From the NCBI GenBank assembly GCA_037045435.1, contig JBAOID010000039.1, positions 1-64,000 on the forward strand: a stretch of DNA of 64,000 nt. The letters run 5' to 3'. Source of the stretch: CBDUEF01 sp018063485. Its GTDB lineage: Bacteria > Pseudomonadota > Alphaproteobacteria > Rhodobacterales > Rhodobacteraceae. How positions within the stretch are numbered: position 1 is the stretch's first letter; every line of letters begins with the position of its first letter. The notes beneath the pieces are model-generated. The model saw only the letters and a program-made list of their open reading frames with translations, did no database searches and was not told the origin of the DNA. The position numbers and the translations under genes are program-made. This document shows positions 22,637 through 31,337 of the stretch, piece by piece.

Positions 22637-22996
22637 ATGGCGAACACAAAGAGAGATCTGTTCCTCAAGCGCCGCCTGCGCGTTCGGAACAAAATCAAGG
22701 CAACATCGCATGGGCGCCTGCGCCTGTCGGTGCATCGCTCGTCCAAGAACATCAGCGTTCAGCTGATCGACGACGTCAAAGGCGTGACCTTGGCTTCGGC
22801 ATCCACTCTCGAAAAAGAGTTGGGTTTCGTGGGCAAGAACAGCGTCGAAGCAGCAACCAAGGTTGGTGCGGCGATCGCCGAGCGGGCAAAAAAGGCCGGA
22901 ATCGAAGAGTGCTACTTCGATCGCGGTGGTTTCCTCTTTCACGGGAAGATCAAGGCTTTGGCCGATGCTGCCCGTGAAGGTGGACTTAAGTTCTGA
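22637..22996 (+). CDS. rplR: 50S ribosomal protein L18
   Basis: 119 residues starting [18 protein letters not shown], with the characteristic [18 protein letters not shown] and the terminal [18 protein letters not shown] and REGGLKF. L18 binds 5S rRNA together with L5 and anchors it in the central protuberance. It lies 11 bases after rplF and 11 before rpsE, each with its own ribosome site. Confidence 0.97.
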   Translation: MANTKRDLFLKRRLRVRNKIKATSHGRLRLSVHRSSKNISVQLIDDVKGVTLASASTLEKELGFVGKNSVEAATKVGAAIAERAKKAGIEECYFDRGGFLFHGKIKALADAAREGGLKF

Positions 22997-23007
22997 GGAG
23001 TTGAAAA

Positions 23008-23586
23008 ATGGCAGAACGTGAAAACCGCCGGGACAATCGTGGTGGCAATGATCGCCGCGATAACCGGCCAGAAGAAACGCCGGAATTCGCTGATCGTCTG
23101 GTCGCGATCAACCGGGTGTCGAAAACCGTCAAGGGCGGCAAACGCTTCGGCTTTGCAGCTCTGGTAGTGGTCGGCGACCAAAAAGGCCGTGTCGGCTTCG
23201 GCAAGGGCAAGGCCAAAGAGGTTCCGGAAGCGATCCGCAAGGCGACCGAGCAGGCCAAGCGCCAGCTTATTCGCGTGCCGCTGAAAGACGCCCGCACCTT
23301 GCACCACGATATGGAGGGCCGTCATGGCGCCGGTCGTGTTGTGATGCGGACGGCTGTTGCCGGAACCGGGATCATTGCCGGTGGCCCGATGCGCGCTGTG
23401 TTCGAAATGTTGGGCCTGCAGGACGTGGTGGCAAAGTCACTCGGCTCGCAGAATCCCTACAACATGATCCGCGCCACTATCGACGGCTTGAAAGCCGAGA
23501 CCTCGCCTCGTCAGGTTGCGGCACGCCGCGGCAAGAAGGTGGCCGAGATCTTGAACAAGCCCGCCGCTGAAACCGTGGAGGCCTGA
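23008..23586 (+). CDS. rpsE: 30S ribosomal protein S5
   Basis: 192 residues starting [18 protein letters not shown]. The N-terminal ~25 residues are a charged, repetitive extension usual in alphaproteobacteria. They are followed by the RNA-binding double-stranded fold ([18 protein letters not shown]) and the [15 protein letters not shown] motif. S5 helps mRNA unwinding at the entry channel and decoding fidelity. GAGGAG precedes the start; rpmD follows after two bases. Confidence 0.97.
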   Translation: MAERENRRDNRGGNDRRDNRPEETPEFADRLVAINRVSKTVKGGKRFGFAALVVVGDQKGRVGFGKGKAKEVPEAIRKATEQAKRQLIRVPLKDARTLHHDMEGRHGAGRVVMRTAVAGTGIIAGGPMRAVFEMLGLQDVVAKSLGSQNPYNMIRATIDGLKAETSPRQVAARRGKKVAEILNKPAAETVEA

Positions 23587-23588
23587 TC

Positions 23589-23783
23589 ATGACCGCGAAG
23601 AAAACCATCGTTGTAAAGCAAGTGGCTTCGGCTGCGCGCCGCCCGGCCATTCAGACCGCGACCCTCAAGGGCCTTGGTCTGAACAAGATGAACCGCACGC
23701 GCGAGCTGGAAGACACCCCTTCCGTGCGCGGCATGGTCAACAAGATCAGCCACCTCGTTCAGATCATCGAAGAGCGCGGCTAA
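23589..23783 (+). CDS. rpmD: 50S ribosomal protein L30
   Basis: 64 residues starting [18 protein letters not shown], with the family motif [18 protein letters not shown] and a [14 protein letters not shown] tail. L30 is a small 23S rRNA-binding protein with a ferredoxin-like fold. The ribosome site GGAGGCC lies in the end of rpsE. An intrinsic terminator follows 37 bases downstream, so this gene ends a transcription unit. Confidence 0.95.
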   Translation: MTAKKTIVVKQVASAARRPAIQTATLKGLGLNKMNRTRELEDTPSVRGMVNKISHLVQIIEERG

Positions 23784-23819
23784 AACAGGGTCGGGGCAAC
23801 CCTGACCTGACCCAGTCAG

Positions 23820-23850
23820 ACGCCCTGCCGAAAGGCGGGGCGTTTTTTTT
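23820..23850 (+). terminator. Intrinsic terminator after rpmD
   Basis: Stem CGCCCTGCC / GGCGGGGCG with a GAAA loop (one G-T pair) followed by eight T residues. It is the strongest terminator in the ribosomal block and separates rpmC-rpmD from rplO onward. Confidence 0.85.
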
Positions 23851-23983
23851 CGCGGGTCGGGAGTTATCCCGGCCCCGAACACAAATACCTGCTGCCCGGA
23901 TGAAACGTCCTTCCCCAACGGCAATCCCGTGATATCCTGCTTCAAGCGTCCGAGTCTTGACGCGCTTATTCCGGGAGGGAACC

Positions 23984-24424
23984 ATGGCCGCAAAATATAC
24001 CGGTGGCTGCGAGCATGTGCATGTCACATCTGCCGCCGAGCCAATCGACAATCACGAATGCCACTGCAATGTCTGCAAATCCGTTACGGGCCAGCAGCAA
24101 ACCCATGTGGCTTTTTTCAACCATGGCGATCTGAAGGTCGATCATCCTGAATTGATCAAACGCTCGCCCTTCAACGCGCAAAACCCCAATGGCCCGCTGG
24201 AGATCTGCCAGTGCAGCAAATGTGATGCCGTGCTGATGCTGGATGACAAGCAAAAGCGTATCCGCGTCGCCGTGCCGAATGTGATGGGCTATGACGACGC
24301 CCATTTTCCCAAAGCCACCTATCACGCCTTCTGGGACGAGAGCAAAGGCTACGCCAAACCCGACGATGGCCGCCCGGTCTATGAGGCATTGCAGCCGAGT
24401 TTCCACTGGCCGAAGGGGGCGTAG
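23984..24424 (+). CDS. GFA-family zinc protein inserted between rpmD and rplO
   Basis: 146 residues from ATG 23984, preceded by GGGAGGGA. Cysteine motifs ECHCNVCKSV (residues ~23-32) and ICQCSKCDAVL (~68-78), with GGCEHVH at residues 6-12, match the zinc sites of the GFA fold (glutathione-dependent formaldehyde-activating enzyme family). It is shorter than the true formaldehyde-glutathione enzyme, and most members of the family have no proven reaction, so no substrate is assigned. It lies downstream of the rpmD terminator and upstream of a predicted promoter for rplO, and so is probably expressed on its own or by readthrough. A weaker hairpin without a T-run (24465-24484) follows its stop. 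Not part of the canonical spc operon. Confidence 0.8.
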   Translation: MAAKYTGGCEHVHVTSAAEPIDNHECHCNVCKSVTGQQQTHVAFFNHGDLKVDHPELIKRSPFNAQNPNGPLEICQCSKCDAVLMLDDKQKRIRVAVPNVMGYDDAHFPKATYHAFWDESKGYAKPDDGRPVYEALQPSFHWPKGA

Positions 24425-24498
24425 CACCCGTTTCGCCGATACAGCGTGAAACCAAGGTAGGGTAGGGCAGAGTTCGCCCTGCCCCAAAACAATGCAAC

Positions 24499-24527
24499 TT
24501 GATTGCTTGAGGGCTTCCCTCTATACG
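24499..24527 (+). promoter_or_regulatory. Predicted sigma-70 promoter for rplO-secY-adk
   Basis: TTGATT (24499-24504) and TATACG (24522-24527) are separated by exactly 17 bases, 95 bases upstream of rplO. It would restart transcription after the rpmD terminator. Confidence 0.5.
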
Positions 24528-24621
24528 CCCTTGGTGGCCCCCTATGGCCGCAAGAATCAACAATCGCCGTGTTTGCCTTGGCCGTCGCAGCCAGAGCAGT
24601 TCCGGCATAGGAGTATGCGAC

Positions 24622-25116
24622 ATGAAATTGAATGAGCTTCACGACAACGCCGGGGCAACCAAATCCAAGAAGCGCGTCGCGCGCGGGCCGGGTTCGGGCA
24701 AGGGCAAAACCGCTGGCCGTGGTATCAAGGGCCAGAAATCGCGTTCGGGCGTCGCTATTGGCGGCTACGAAGGCGGCCAGATGCCGCTTTACCGGCGCTT
24801 GCCGAAACGCGGCTTCTCCAAGCCGAACCGCTTGCGCTTTGCCGTCATCAATCTGGGCCTGATCGAGAAATTCATCGGGCTGGGCAAGCTGGATGTCACC
24901 GCCGAGATTACCGAGGATATGCTGGTTGCCGCAGGCCTGACCAATCACAAGCGCGACGGTATCCGCATCCTGAACAAGGGCGAAATCACCTCGAAAGTCA
25001 CGCTGAGCGTCACTGGCGCTTCGGCAGCCGCTGTGGAAGCTGTTGCTGCTGCCGGTGGCACGCTCACTGTTGCACCTGCACTGCCTGCATTCGTCAAGGC
25101 AGAGCGCAAGGCGTAA
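24622..25116 (+). CDS. rplO: 50S ribosomal protein L15
   Basis: 164 residues from ATG 24622 ([18 protein letters not shown]), slightly longer than the usual ~145. The glycine/lysine-rich N-terminus ([18 protein letters not shown]) and [18 protein letters not shown] are the family hallmarks. L15 is a late-assembling 23S rRNA-binding protein. ATAGGAG precedes the start. A longer frame exists upstream, but its sequence is not L15-like. The spacing to secY is about 100 bases. Confidence 0.96.
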   Translation: MKLNELHDNAGATKSKKRVARGPGSGKGKTAGRGIKGQKSRSGVAIGGYEGGQMPLYRRLPKRGFSKPNRLRFAVINLGLIEKFIGLGKLDVTAEITEDMLVAAGLTNHKRDGIRILNKGEITSKVTLSVTGASAAAVEAVAAAGGTLTVAPALPAFVKAERKA

Positions 25117-25218
25117 TAGGGATTGTGAGCGGTCGCCAGACCGCTTACATGGGGTAAAGTTTTCCCGCGCCGCCGACCGGAAAACGGTTCGGCGGCGCAG
25201 TCCATGAAAGAGATCACT

Positions 25219-26580
25219 ATGGCATCTGCTGCAGAGCAAATGGCGGCAAACCTCAGCTGGGGCACGCTCGGCAAGGCGAAGGATCTTCGCAATCGCATCC
25301 TCTTTACCATCGGTTTGCTGATCATCTACCGGTTGGGCACCTTTGTGCCGGTTCCGGGGATCGACGGCACGGCGCTTCGCAACTTCATGGACGATGCGGG
25401 ATCGGGCCTTGGTGGGATGCTCGCGATGTTCACCGGCGGCGCGATCACGCGGATGGGTATATTCGCGCTTGGCATCATGCCCTATATTTCGGCCTCGATC
25501 ATTGTGCAGTTGTTGGGATCAATGGTTCCGGCGCTGGAGCAATTGAAGAAAGAGGGCGAGCAGGGCCGCAAGAAGATGAACCAGTGGACGCGCTACGGCA
25601 CCGTCGCGCTGGCAACCTTTCAGGCCTGGGGGATCGCGGCTTCGATTCAGGCGGGTGGGCTTGCCCATACGCCGGGGATGTTCTTTGCCGTGTCTTGCGT
25701 GATCACTCTGGTCGGTGGCACCATGTTCCTGATGTGGCTGGGCGAGCAGATAACCGCCCGCGGCATTGGCAATGGCGTTTCGCTGATCATCTTTGTCGGC
25801 ATTATTGCCGAGATCCCCGCCGCCCTGGCCAAATTCTTCAGTCAGGGCCGTTCGGGTGCCATCAGCACCCCGGTGATCCTTGGTGTGATCGTCATGGTCA
25901 TTGTGGTGATTGCCTTGGTCGTGTTCATGGAACGTGCCTTGCGCAAGATCCATATCCAGTATCCCCGCCGTCAGGTGGGCATGAAGGTTTATGACGGCGG
26001 CTCGTCACATCTGCCGATCAAGGTGAACCCAGCAGGCGTGATCCCGGCGATCTTTGCCTCGTCGCTGTTGTTGTTGCCGGCCACGATATCCACCTTCTCG
26101 GGTGCAAAAACCGGCCCGGTCATGTCGACCATTATGGCCTACTTCGGCCCTGGACAGCCGCTCTATCTGCTGTTCTTCGTGTCGATGATCGTGTTCTTCA
26201 CCTATTTTTACACCACCAACGTCGCGTTCAAAACCGATGACGTTGCTGACAATCTCAAGAATCAGAACGGGTTCATTCCGGGGATCCGTCCGGGGCAAAA
26301 GACCCAGGATTACCTTGATTATGTTGTCACCCGCATTCTGGTGCTGGGTTCTGCCTATCTTGCCTTGGTCTGTATGCTGCCAGAAGTGCTGCGTGATGCT
26401 TTTGCGATCCCGTTCTATTTCGGTGGCACCTCGGTGCTGATCGTGGTTTCGGTCACGATGGATACGATAAATCAGGTGCAGTCGCATCTTCTGGCCCATC
26501 AATACGAAGGGCTGATTGAAAAGTCGCAACTGCGCGGCAAGAAACGCACTGGGGCGGCAAAGCCTCCTGCCCGCCGCTAA
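25219..26580 (+). CDS. secY: Preprotein translocase subunit SecY
   Basis: 453 residues with about ten membrane helices, the usual architecture of the SecYEG channel that moves unfolded proteins across or into the inner membrane. Family signatures seen are GIMPYISASIIVQLLGS (TM2), LWLGEQITARGIGNG and the C-terminal TNVAFKTDDVADNLKNQ. ATG 25219 (MASAAEQMAANLSWG) is preferred over an in-frame ATG at 25204: GAAAGAGA sits at good distance and the shorter form matches other alphaproteobacteria. adk follows after 12 bases, as in many genomes. Confidence 0.96.
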   Translation: MASAAEQMAANLSWGTLGKAKDLRNRILFTIGLLIIYRLGTFVPVPGIDGTALRNFMDDAGSGLGGMLAMFTGGAITRMGIFALGIMPYISASIIVQLLGSMVPALEQLKKEGEQGRKKMNQWTRYGTVALATFQAWGIAASIQAGGLAHTPGMFFAVSCVITLVGGTMFLMWLGEQITARGIGNGVSLIIFVGIIAEIPAALAKFFSQGRSGAISTPVILGVIVMVIVVIALVVFMERALRKIHIQYPRRQVGMKVYDGGSSHLPIKVNPAGVIPAIFASSLLLLPATISTFSGAKTGPVMSTIMAYFGPGQPLYLLFFVSMIVFFTYFYTTNVAFKTDDVADNLKNQNGFIPGIRPGQKTQDYLDYVVTRILVLGSAYLALVCMLPEVLRDAFAIPFYFGGTSVLIVVSVTMDTINQVQSHLLAHQYEGLIEKSQLRGKKRTGAAKPPARR

Positions 26581-26592
26581 GAAAGGCGACGC

Positions 26593-27246
26593 ATGGCCAA
26601 CATTATCCTTCTCGGGCCGCCCGGCGCTGGCAAAGGCACCCAAGCAAAACGTCTGGTCGACAGCCGCGCCATGGTGCAGCTTTCCACCGGCGACATGCTT
26701 CGCGAGGCAAAAACCTCTGGCACCGAAATGGGGCGACGGGTGGCTGCCGTGATGGATAAGGGCCATTTGGTCACCGACGAGATCGTGGTCGGGCTGATAG
26801 AAGAAAAACTGGCGCAGGGTAAGGCTACGGGAGGCTACATCTTCGATGGTTTTCCCCGCACCCTGCGTCAGGCCGATGCCTTGGCCGAGGTGATGACGCG
26901 GATCGGCCAGTCGCTTGATGCCGTGATTGAAATCCGTGTGGATGAAGAAATCCTGAAAGACCGCATTGTAGGTCGCTACACCTGCGGCACCTGTGGTGCT
27001 GTCTATCACGACAAAACCCACCCGCCCCGCGTGGAAGGCGTTTGCGATAGCTGTGGCAGCCAGGATATGAATCGCCGTGCTGACGATACCGAGGAGGCGC
27101 TGCGCACCAGGATGCTCGCCTATTACCGCGACACCTCGCCGCTGATCGGTTACTATTACGCCAAGGGCCAGCTCTCGACGGTGGATGGATTGGCGGAAGT
27201 GGGCGTTGTTGCAGCGGCAATTGCCAAAGTTCTTGACAAAGCCTGA
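26593..27246 (+). CDS. adk: Adenylate kinase, zinc-LID form
   Basis: 217 residues. It interconverts AMP + ATP with two ADP. Walker [16 protein letters not shown] lies at residues 5-19, the AMP-binding segment [14 protein letters not shown] at ~85, and the LID domain contains four cysteines (CGTCGAVYH near residue 131 and CDSCGSQ near 151) that bind structural zinc. This long form is common in alphaproteobacteria. GAAAGGCGACGC precedes the start. Downstream a hairpin (27301-27323) and a promoter-like element separate it from rpsM. Confidence 0.96.
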   Translation: MANIILLGPPGAGKGTQAKRLVDSRAMVQLSTGDMLREAKTSGTEMGRRVAAVMDKGHLVTDEIVVGLIEEKLAQGKATGGYIFDGFPRTLRQADALAEVMTRIGQSLDAVIEIRVDEEILKDRIVGRYTCGTCGAVYHDKTHPPRVEGVCDSCGSQDMNRRADDTEEALRTRMLAYYRDTSPLIGYYYAKGQLSTVDGLAEVGVVAAAIAKVLDKA

Positions 27247-27264
27247 ATTTGTCGCTCGCTGCCC

Positions 27265-27293
27265 TTGACGATAGCGTCAAAAGCCCATAAAGC
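27265..27293 (+). promoter_or_regulatory. Predicted sigma-70 promoter for rpsM-rpsK-rpoA
   Basis: TTGACG (27265-27270) and TAAAGC (27288-27293) with a 17-base spacer, about 130 bases upstream of rpsM. Transcripts from it would include the hairpin at 27301-27323 in their leader. Confidence 0.4.
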
Positions 27294-27300
27294 ACGGCGT

Positions 27301-27323
27301 CCCGCAGCGGAATTGTCTGCGGG
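27301..27323 (+). promoter_or_regulatory. Hairpin between adk and rpsM
   Basis: Perfect 7-bp stem CCCGCAG / CTGCGGG with a 9-base loop, followed by TTTCCCTTTT. It may be a weak terminator for adk or an attenuator in the rpsM leader; the broken T-run prevents a firm call. Confidence 0.4.
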
Positions 27324-27420
27324 TTTCCCTTTTCAGAGGGAATTGAATCGCCCTTGACCGGGCGGTGTTGTGAAAAAAGGTTCTGGCACTACGGAACCGC
27401 AACCATGAAGGAACACACGT

Positions 27421-27789
27421 TTGGCACGTATTGCTGGCGTAAACATCCCGACCCAAAAGCGGGTCCCGATCGCCCTGACTTATATTACCGGTGTTGGCCC
27501 CGCTGTGGCCGAGCAAATCTGCGAAGCCGTCAAGATTGACCGCGCCCGTCGCGTCAACCAGTTGACCGATGCCGAAGTGCTGGCCATCCGCGAATTCATC
27601 GACGCAAATGTCACTGTCGAAGGCGATCTGCGTCGCGAAACCTCGATGAACATCAAGCGTTTGATGGATCTGGGCTGCTACCGTGGCCTGCGTCATCGCA
27701 AGGGTCTGCCGGTCCGCGGTCAGCGCACCCACACCAACGCTCGCACCCGCAAGGGCCCCGCAAAAGCCATCGCTGGCAAGAAGAAATAA
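27421..27789 (+). CDS. rpsM: 30S ribosomal protein S13, TTG start
   Basis: 122 residues. The conserved N-terminus [14 protein letters not shown] begins directly after a TTG at 27421, preceded by GAAGGAAC, so TTG is the likely start codon. The nearby ATG at 27404 is in another frame. The internal [14 protein letters not shown] and the C-terminal [18 protein letters not shown] are diagnostic. S13 lies in the head of the small subunit and touches the P-site tRNA and L5. A TTG start on such a highly expressed gene is unusual. rpsK follows after 12 bases. Confidence 0.95.
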   Translation: MARIAGVNIPTQKRVPIALTYITGVGPAVAEQICEAVKIDRARRVNQLTDAEVLAIREFIDANVTVEGDLRRETSMNIKRLMDLGCYRGLRHRKGLPVRGQRTHTNARTRKGPAKAIAGKKK

Positions 27790-27801
27790 GGGGTAGGGCA
27801 T

Positions 27802-28197
27802 ATGGCACGCGATACAAAAGCATCCCGCACGAAGAAAAAAGAGCGCAAGAACATCGCCGCTGGCGTGGTTCATGTGAACTCTTCGTTCAACAACACCAAG
27901 ATCCTGATTTCCGACGTTCAGGGCAACGCGATTTCCTGGTCGTCCTCGGGCACCATGGGCTTCAAGGGCTCGCGGAAATCCACGCCTTACGCCGCCCAGA
28001 TGGCTGCCGAAGACGCAGCCCGCAAGGCGCAAGAGCATGGCATGAAGACCGTTGAAGTAGAAGTGCAAGGCCCCGGTTCAGGCCGTGAGTTTGCACTGCG
28101 CGCTTTGGCTGCTGCAGGTCTCAACGTCACTTCGATCCGTGACGTGACACCGCTGGCCCACAACGGCTGCCGCCCGCCGAAACGCCGCCGCGTCTAA
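27802..28197 (+). CDS. rpsK: 30S ribosomal protein S11
   Basis: 131 residues starting [17 protein letters not shown]. The core [18 protein letters not shown] and the C-terminal [18 protein letters not shown] match the family. S11 forms part of the platform near the E site and the Shine-Dalgarno helix. A ribosome site AAGGGGTAGGG precedes it. A long hairpin (28211-28240) follows before rpoA. Confidence 0.97.
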   Translation: MARDTKASRTKKKERKNIAAGVVHVNSSFNNTKILISDVQGNAISWSSSGTMGFKGSRKSTPYAAQMAAEDAARKAQEHGMKTVEVEVQGPGSGREFALRALAAAGLNVTSIRDVTPLAHNGCRPPKRRRV

Positions 28198-28210
28198 GCG
28201 TTTAAGTATC

Positions 28211-28240
28211 ATCGGGCTGCGTGCATCTGCGCGGCCCGAT
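28211..28240 (+). promoter_or_regulatory. Long hairpin between rpsK and rpoA
   Basis: ATCGGGCTGCGTG pairs with TGCGCGGCCCGAT (13 pairs including G-T pairs) around a CATC loop. The tail TTCGTCATTT is only partly T-rich, so it may be an attenuator or processing site rather than a full terminator, setting the ratio of ribosomal protein to polymerase alpha mRNA. Confidence 0.45.
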
Positions 28241-28311
28241 TTCGTCATTTCTGAACCTCGGGCGTTCTCTGCTTTGGGACATGAGCAGAAGACAAGTATG
28301 GAGGCGGTCAC

Positions 28312-29328
28312 ATGATCCACAAAAATTGGCTTGAACTGATCAAACCGACGCAACTGGTCGTCAAGCCGGGGGCTGATGCGCAACGCACCGCCACCGTTAT
28401 TGCCGAACCGCTTGAGCGCGGCTTTGGCCTGACCCTTGGCAACGCGCTGCGCCGCGTGCTGATGTCGTCGCTCCAAGGCGGCGCAATCACGTCGGTGCAA
28501 ATCGACAACGTGCTGCACGAGTTTTCATCGGTTGCAGGCGTGCGCGAGGATGTCACCGACATCGTGCTGAATCTCAAAGGCGTTTCGATCAAGATGGATG
28601 TTGATGGGCCCAAACGCCTGTCGATTTCCGCCAAGGGTCCGGGTGTTGTCACCGCCGGGGATATCTCTGAATCCAGCGGCATCGAAGTGCTGAACAAGGA
28701 TCACGTCATCTGTCACCTTGATGATGGTGCCGACGTGTTCATGGAGCTGACTGTCAACACCGGCAAAGGCTATGTTGCGGCTGACAAGAACCGCCCCGAA
28801 GATGCGCCGATCGGCCTGATCCCGATTGATGCGATCTATTCGCCGGTCAAGAAGGTTTCGTATGAAGTCACGCCGACCCGCGAAGGCCAGGTGCTGGATT
28901 ATGACAAGCTGACCATGCGGATCGAAACCGATGGCTCGCTGACCCCGGACGACGCCGTGGCCTATGCTGCGCGCATCCTGCAAGACCAGTTGTCGATCTT
29001 CGTGAACTTTGACGAGCCGGAAGCGGCTGGCAAAGGCGTTGAAGATGCCGGCCTGGAATTCAACCCGCTGCTGCTCAAGAAAGTGGACGAGTTGGAATTG
29101 TCGGTGCGTTCGGCCAACTGCCTCAAGAACGACAACATTGTCTATATCGGCGATCTGATCCAGAAAACCGAAGCCGAAATGCTGCGCACGCCAAACTTTG
29201 GCCGCAAGTCCTTGAACGAAATCAAGGAAGTGCTGTCGGGCATGGGTCTGCACCTTGGCATGGAAGTCGAAGATTGGCCGCCAGAGAACATCGAAGATCT
29301 GGCCAAGCGGTTTGAAGACCAATTCTGA
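28312..29328 (+). CDS. rpoA: DNA-directed RNA polymerase subunit alpha
   Basis: 338 residues, usual length. The N-terminal dimerisation domain shows [18 protein letters not shown] and [14 protein letters not shown]; the C-terminal domain (from about residue 255) shows [15 protein letters not shown] and [17 protein letters not shown], the helix-hairpin-helix that binds UP elements and activators. Alpha nucleates polymerase assembly. GGAGGCGGTCAC is the ribosome site. It lies in the conserved rpsM-rpsK-rpoA-rplQ order, but rpsD, which sits between rpsK and rpoA in enterobacteria, is absent, as is usual in alphaproteobacteria. Confidence 0.97.
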   Translation: MIHKNWLELIKPTQLVVKPGADAQRTATVIAEPLERGFGLTLGNALRRVLMSSLQGGAITSVQIDNVLHEFSSVAGVREDVTDIVLNLKGVSIKMDVDGPKRLSISAKGPGVVTAGDISESSGIEVLNKDHVICHLDDGADVFMELTVNTGKGYVAADKNRPEDAPIGLIPIDAIYSPVKKVSYEVTPTREGQVLDYDKLTMRIETDGSLTPDDAVAYAARILQDQLSIFVNFDEPEAAGKGVEDAGLEFNPLLLKKVDELELSVRSANCLKNDNIVYIGDLIQKTEAEMLRTPNFGRKSLNEIKEVLSGMGLHLGMEVEDWPPENIEDLAKRFEDQF

Positions 29329-29333
29329 AAACT

Positions 29334-29355
29334 CGGGGGGCGGTAACGCCCCCCG
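29334..29355 (+). promoter_or_regulatory. Perfect 9-bp hairpin after rpoA
   Basis: CGGGGGGCG / CGCCCCCCG closed by a GTAA loop, starting six bases after the rpoA stop. No T-run follows, so it is not a standard terminator. It may act as an mRNA stability or processing element together with the hairpin at 29382-29406. Confidence 0.55.
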
Positions 29356-29381
29356 CAAATGCCCGGACCGCCGGGGAATAA

Positions 29382-29406
29382 GATCGAAAATGAAACATTT
29401 TCGATC
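29382..29406 (+). promoter_or_regulatory. Perfect 10-bp inverted repeat in the rplQ leader
   Basis: GATCGAAAAT and ATTTTCGATC flank a five-base GAAAC loop, 80 bases before rplQ. It can be an RNA hairpin or a DNA operator. Position and perfection suggest a role in rplQ expression, but no protein is known to me that binds it. Confidence 0.5.
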
Positions 29407-29486
29407 AGGGTCAAAGACCCCAAGGTGAGCGGGACCAATCGTAGGCCCTGCCGGACAAAGCAAAATTTAGCGTCTAGGAGATTCCG

Positions 29487-29897
29487 ATGCGTCACTCAAA
29501 TGGTTACCGCAAACTGAACCGCACCCACGAGCACCGCAAAGCGCTGTTCGCCAACATGGCCGGATCGTTGATCGAGCATGAGCAGATCAAGACCACCTTG
29601 CCGAAAGCCAAGGAACTGCGTCCGATCATCGAAAAGCTGATCACACTGGCCAAGCGCGGCGATCTGCACGCCCGCCGTCAGGCCCATGCGCAACTCAAGC
29701 AAGACATCCACACCGAGCGCCTGTTCGCCATCCTCGGCCCGCGTTATCAGGATCGTCAGGGCGGTTATGTCCGCGTGCTCAAGGCTGGTTTCCGTTATGG
29801 CGACATGGCTCCAATGGCGATCATCGAATTCGTGGATCGTGATCCTTCGGCCAAAGGTGCCGCCGACCACGCCCGCACCGCTGCTGCTGACGAATAA
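29487..29897 (+). CDS. rplQ: 50S ribosomal protein L17
   Basis: 136 residues starting [18 protein letters not shown], with [18 protein letters not shown] and [19 protein letters not shown]17 binds 23S rRNA near the tunnel exit. The 158-base gap from rpoA is long for this pair and holds two perfect hairpins. TCTAGGAGATTCC precedes the start. It closes the ribosomal block and is followed by a terminator. Confidence 0.97.
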   Translation: MRHSNGYRKLNRTHEHRKALFANMAGSLIEHEQIKTTLPKAKELRPIIEKLITLAKRGDLHARRQAHAQLKQDIHTERLFAILGPRYQDRQGGYVRVLKAGFRYGDMAPMAIIEFVDRDPSAKGAADHARTAAADE

Positions 29898-29921
29898 TAT
29901 CCGACCACTTGGCCATCCCGG

Positions 29922-29947
29922 AACCCGCGCTTTGGCGCGGGTTTTTC
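29922..29947 (+). terminator. Intrinsic terminator after rplQ
   Basis: AACCCGCGC / GCGCGGGTT stem with a short TTTG loop, followed by TTTTTC. It ends the ribosomal block just before rarA. Confidence 0.8.
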
Positions 29948-29984
29948 TTTGCCGCTTCCTGCGACCTTAGCGTAGTCTCAATCC

Positions 29985-31292
29985 ATGGCCGATCTCTTCG
30001 ATTCTCCCGCTCCTATAGCCGAAGGCCCTCGCCCCTTGGCCGACCGTCTGCGCCCCAAACGCCTGTCCGAGGTGATCGGGCAAGGCCATGTGCTTGGCCC
30101 CGAAGGGCCGCTTGGGGCGATGCTGGCCGCGGGCAGTCTGTCGTCGCTGATTCTCTGGGGCCCGCCCGGCGTTGGCAAAACCACCATCGCTCGCCTGCTG
30201 GCCGATGAAACCGATCTGAGTTTCGTGCAGATTTCCGCGATTTTCACCGGCGTGCCGGACCTGCGAAAGGTGTTTGAATCCGCGAAAATCCGCCGCCAGA
30301 ACGGGCAGGGCACGCTTTTGTTCGTTGACGAGATCCACCGCTTCAACAAGGCCCAACAAGACGGCTTCCTGCCTTATATGGAGGATGGCACCATTCTTCT
30401 GGTCGGCGCCACAACCGAAAACCCGTCATTCGAGTTGAATGCAGCCCTGCTGTCGCGGTCGCAAGTCATCGTGCTGGAGCGGCTGAACCTTACCGATCTA
30501 GAACTCCTTAGCCAGCGGGCTGAAAAGGAACTCGCCCGCGCATTGCCCCTCGACGGCGAAGCCCGCGAGGCGCTGATCGACATGGCTGACGGCGATGGTC
30601 GCGCTTTGTTGAACCTGATCGAGCAGGTTGCGGCGTGGAAGGTTGATAAACCGCTGAGCCGCGACGCCCTTGCCACCCGCCTGATGCGCCGCGCCTCCAA
30701 ATACGACAAATCCGGCGAGGAGCATTACAACCTGATTTCCGCCCTGCACAAATCGGTGCGCGGAAGCGATCCCGACGCGGCGCTTTACTGGTTTGCCCGC
30801 ATGCTTGAAGGCGGCGAAGACCCGCGCTTTCTGGCCCGCCGCATCACCCGTATGGCGGTTGAGGATATCGGTCTGGCCGATCCGCAAGCGCAGCAGGTTT
30901 GCCTTGACGGTTGGCAAACCTATGAGCGTTTGGGCAGCCCGGAGGGCGAACTGGCGCTGGCGCAGGCCGTGGTTTACCTTGCCCTTGCGCCCAAATCCAA
31001 CGCGGTTTACCTCGCCTACAAAGCCGCGCGGGCTGCTGCCCGCGACACCGGCAGCCTGCCGCCACCCAAGCACATCCGCAACGCGCCGACCAAGTTGATG
31101 AAAGACATCGGCTACGGCGCGGGCTATGCCTATGACCACGACGCCGAAGACGGCTTTTCCGGCCAAAACTACTTCCCCGAGGATATGAAGCGCCCGCTCT
31201 ACTACCTCCCCCCCGAACGCGGTTTCGAGCGCGAGTTGAAAAAGCGCATCGACTATTTCGCCAAGCTACGCGCCAAACGTCAGGGCAGTTAG
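29985..31292 (+). CDS. rarA: Replication-associated recombination protein A (MgsA/RarA AAA+ ATPase)
   Basis: 435 residues. Start MADLFDSPAPIAEGPRPL, then RPKRLSEVIGQGHVLG, Walker A LWGPPGVGKTTIARLLAD (residues ~52-69) and Walker B LLFVDEIHRFNKAQQDGF, followed by LVGATTENPSFELN (sensor 1). The C-terminal MgsA region has EEHYNLISALHKSVRGSD and YLPPERGFERELKKR. RarA is a clamp-loader-like ATPase acting at stalled forks and on DNA gaps. The length is normal and no lesions are seen. It starts 38 bases after the rplQ terminator and so must have its own promoter. Confidence 0.95.
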   Translation: MADLFDSPAPIAEGPRPLADRLRPKRLSEVIGQGHVLGPEGPLGAMLAAGSLSSLILWGPPGVGKTTIARLLADETDLSFVQISAIFTGVPDLRKVFESAKIRRQNGQGTLLFVDEIHRFNKAQQDGFLPYMEDGTILLVGATTENPSFELNAALLSRSQVIVLERLNLTDLELLSQRAEKELARALPLDGEAREALIDMADGDGRALLNLIEQVAAWKVDKPLSRDALATRLMRRASKYDKSGEEHYNLISALHKSVRGSDPDAALYWFARMLEGGEDPRFLARRITRMAVEDIGLADPQAQQVCLDGWQTYERLGSPEGELALAQAVVYLALAPKSNAVYLAYKAARAAARDTGSLPPPKHIRNAPTKLMKDIGYGAGYAYDHDAEDGFSGQNYFPEDMKRPLYYLPPERGFERELKKRIDYFAKLRAKRQGS

Positions 31293-31337
31293 ACCCCGCG
31301 CATTGACAATTCCGCCCCACGCGCCCAGAGAAACTCC

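Noticed and set aside
27354..27385. Second promoter-like TTGACC just before rpsM
   Set aside because: No acceptable -10 at 16-18 bases; the box at 27265 fits much better.
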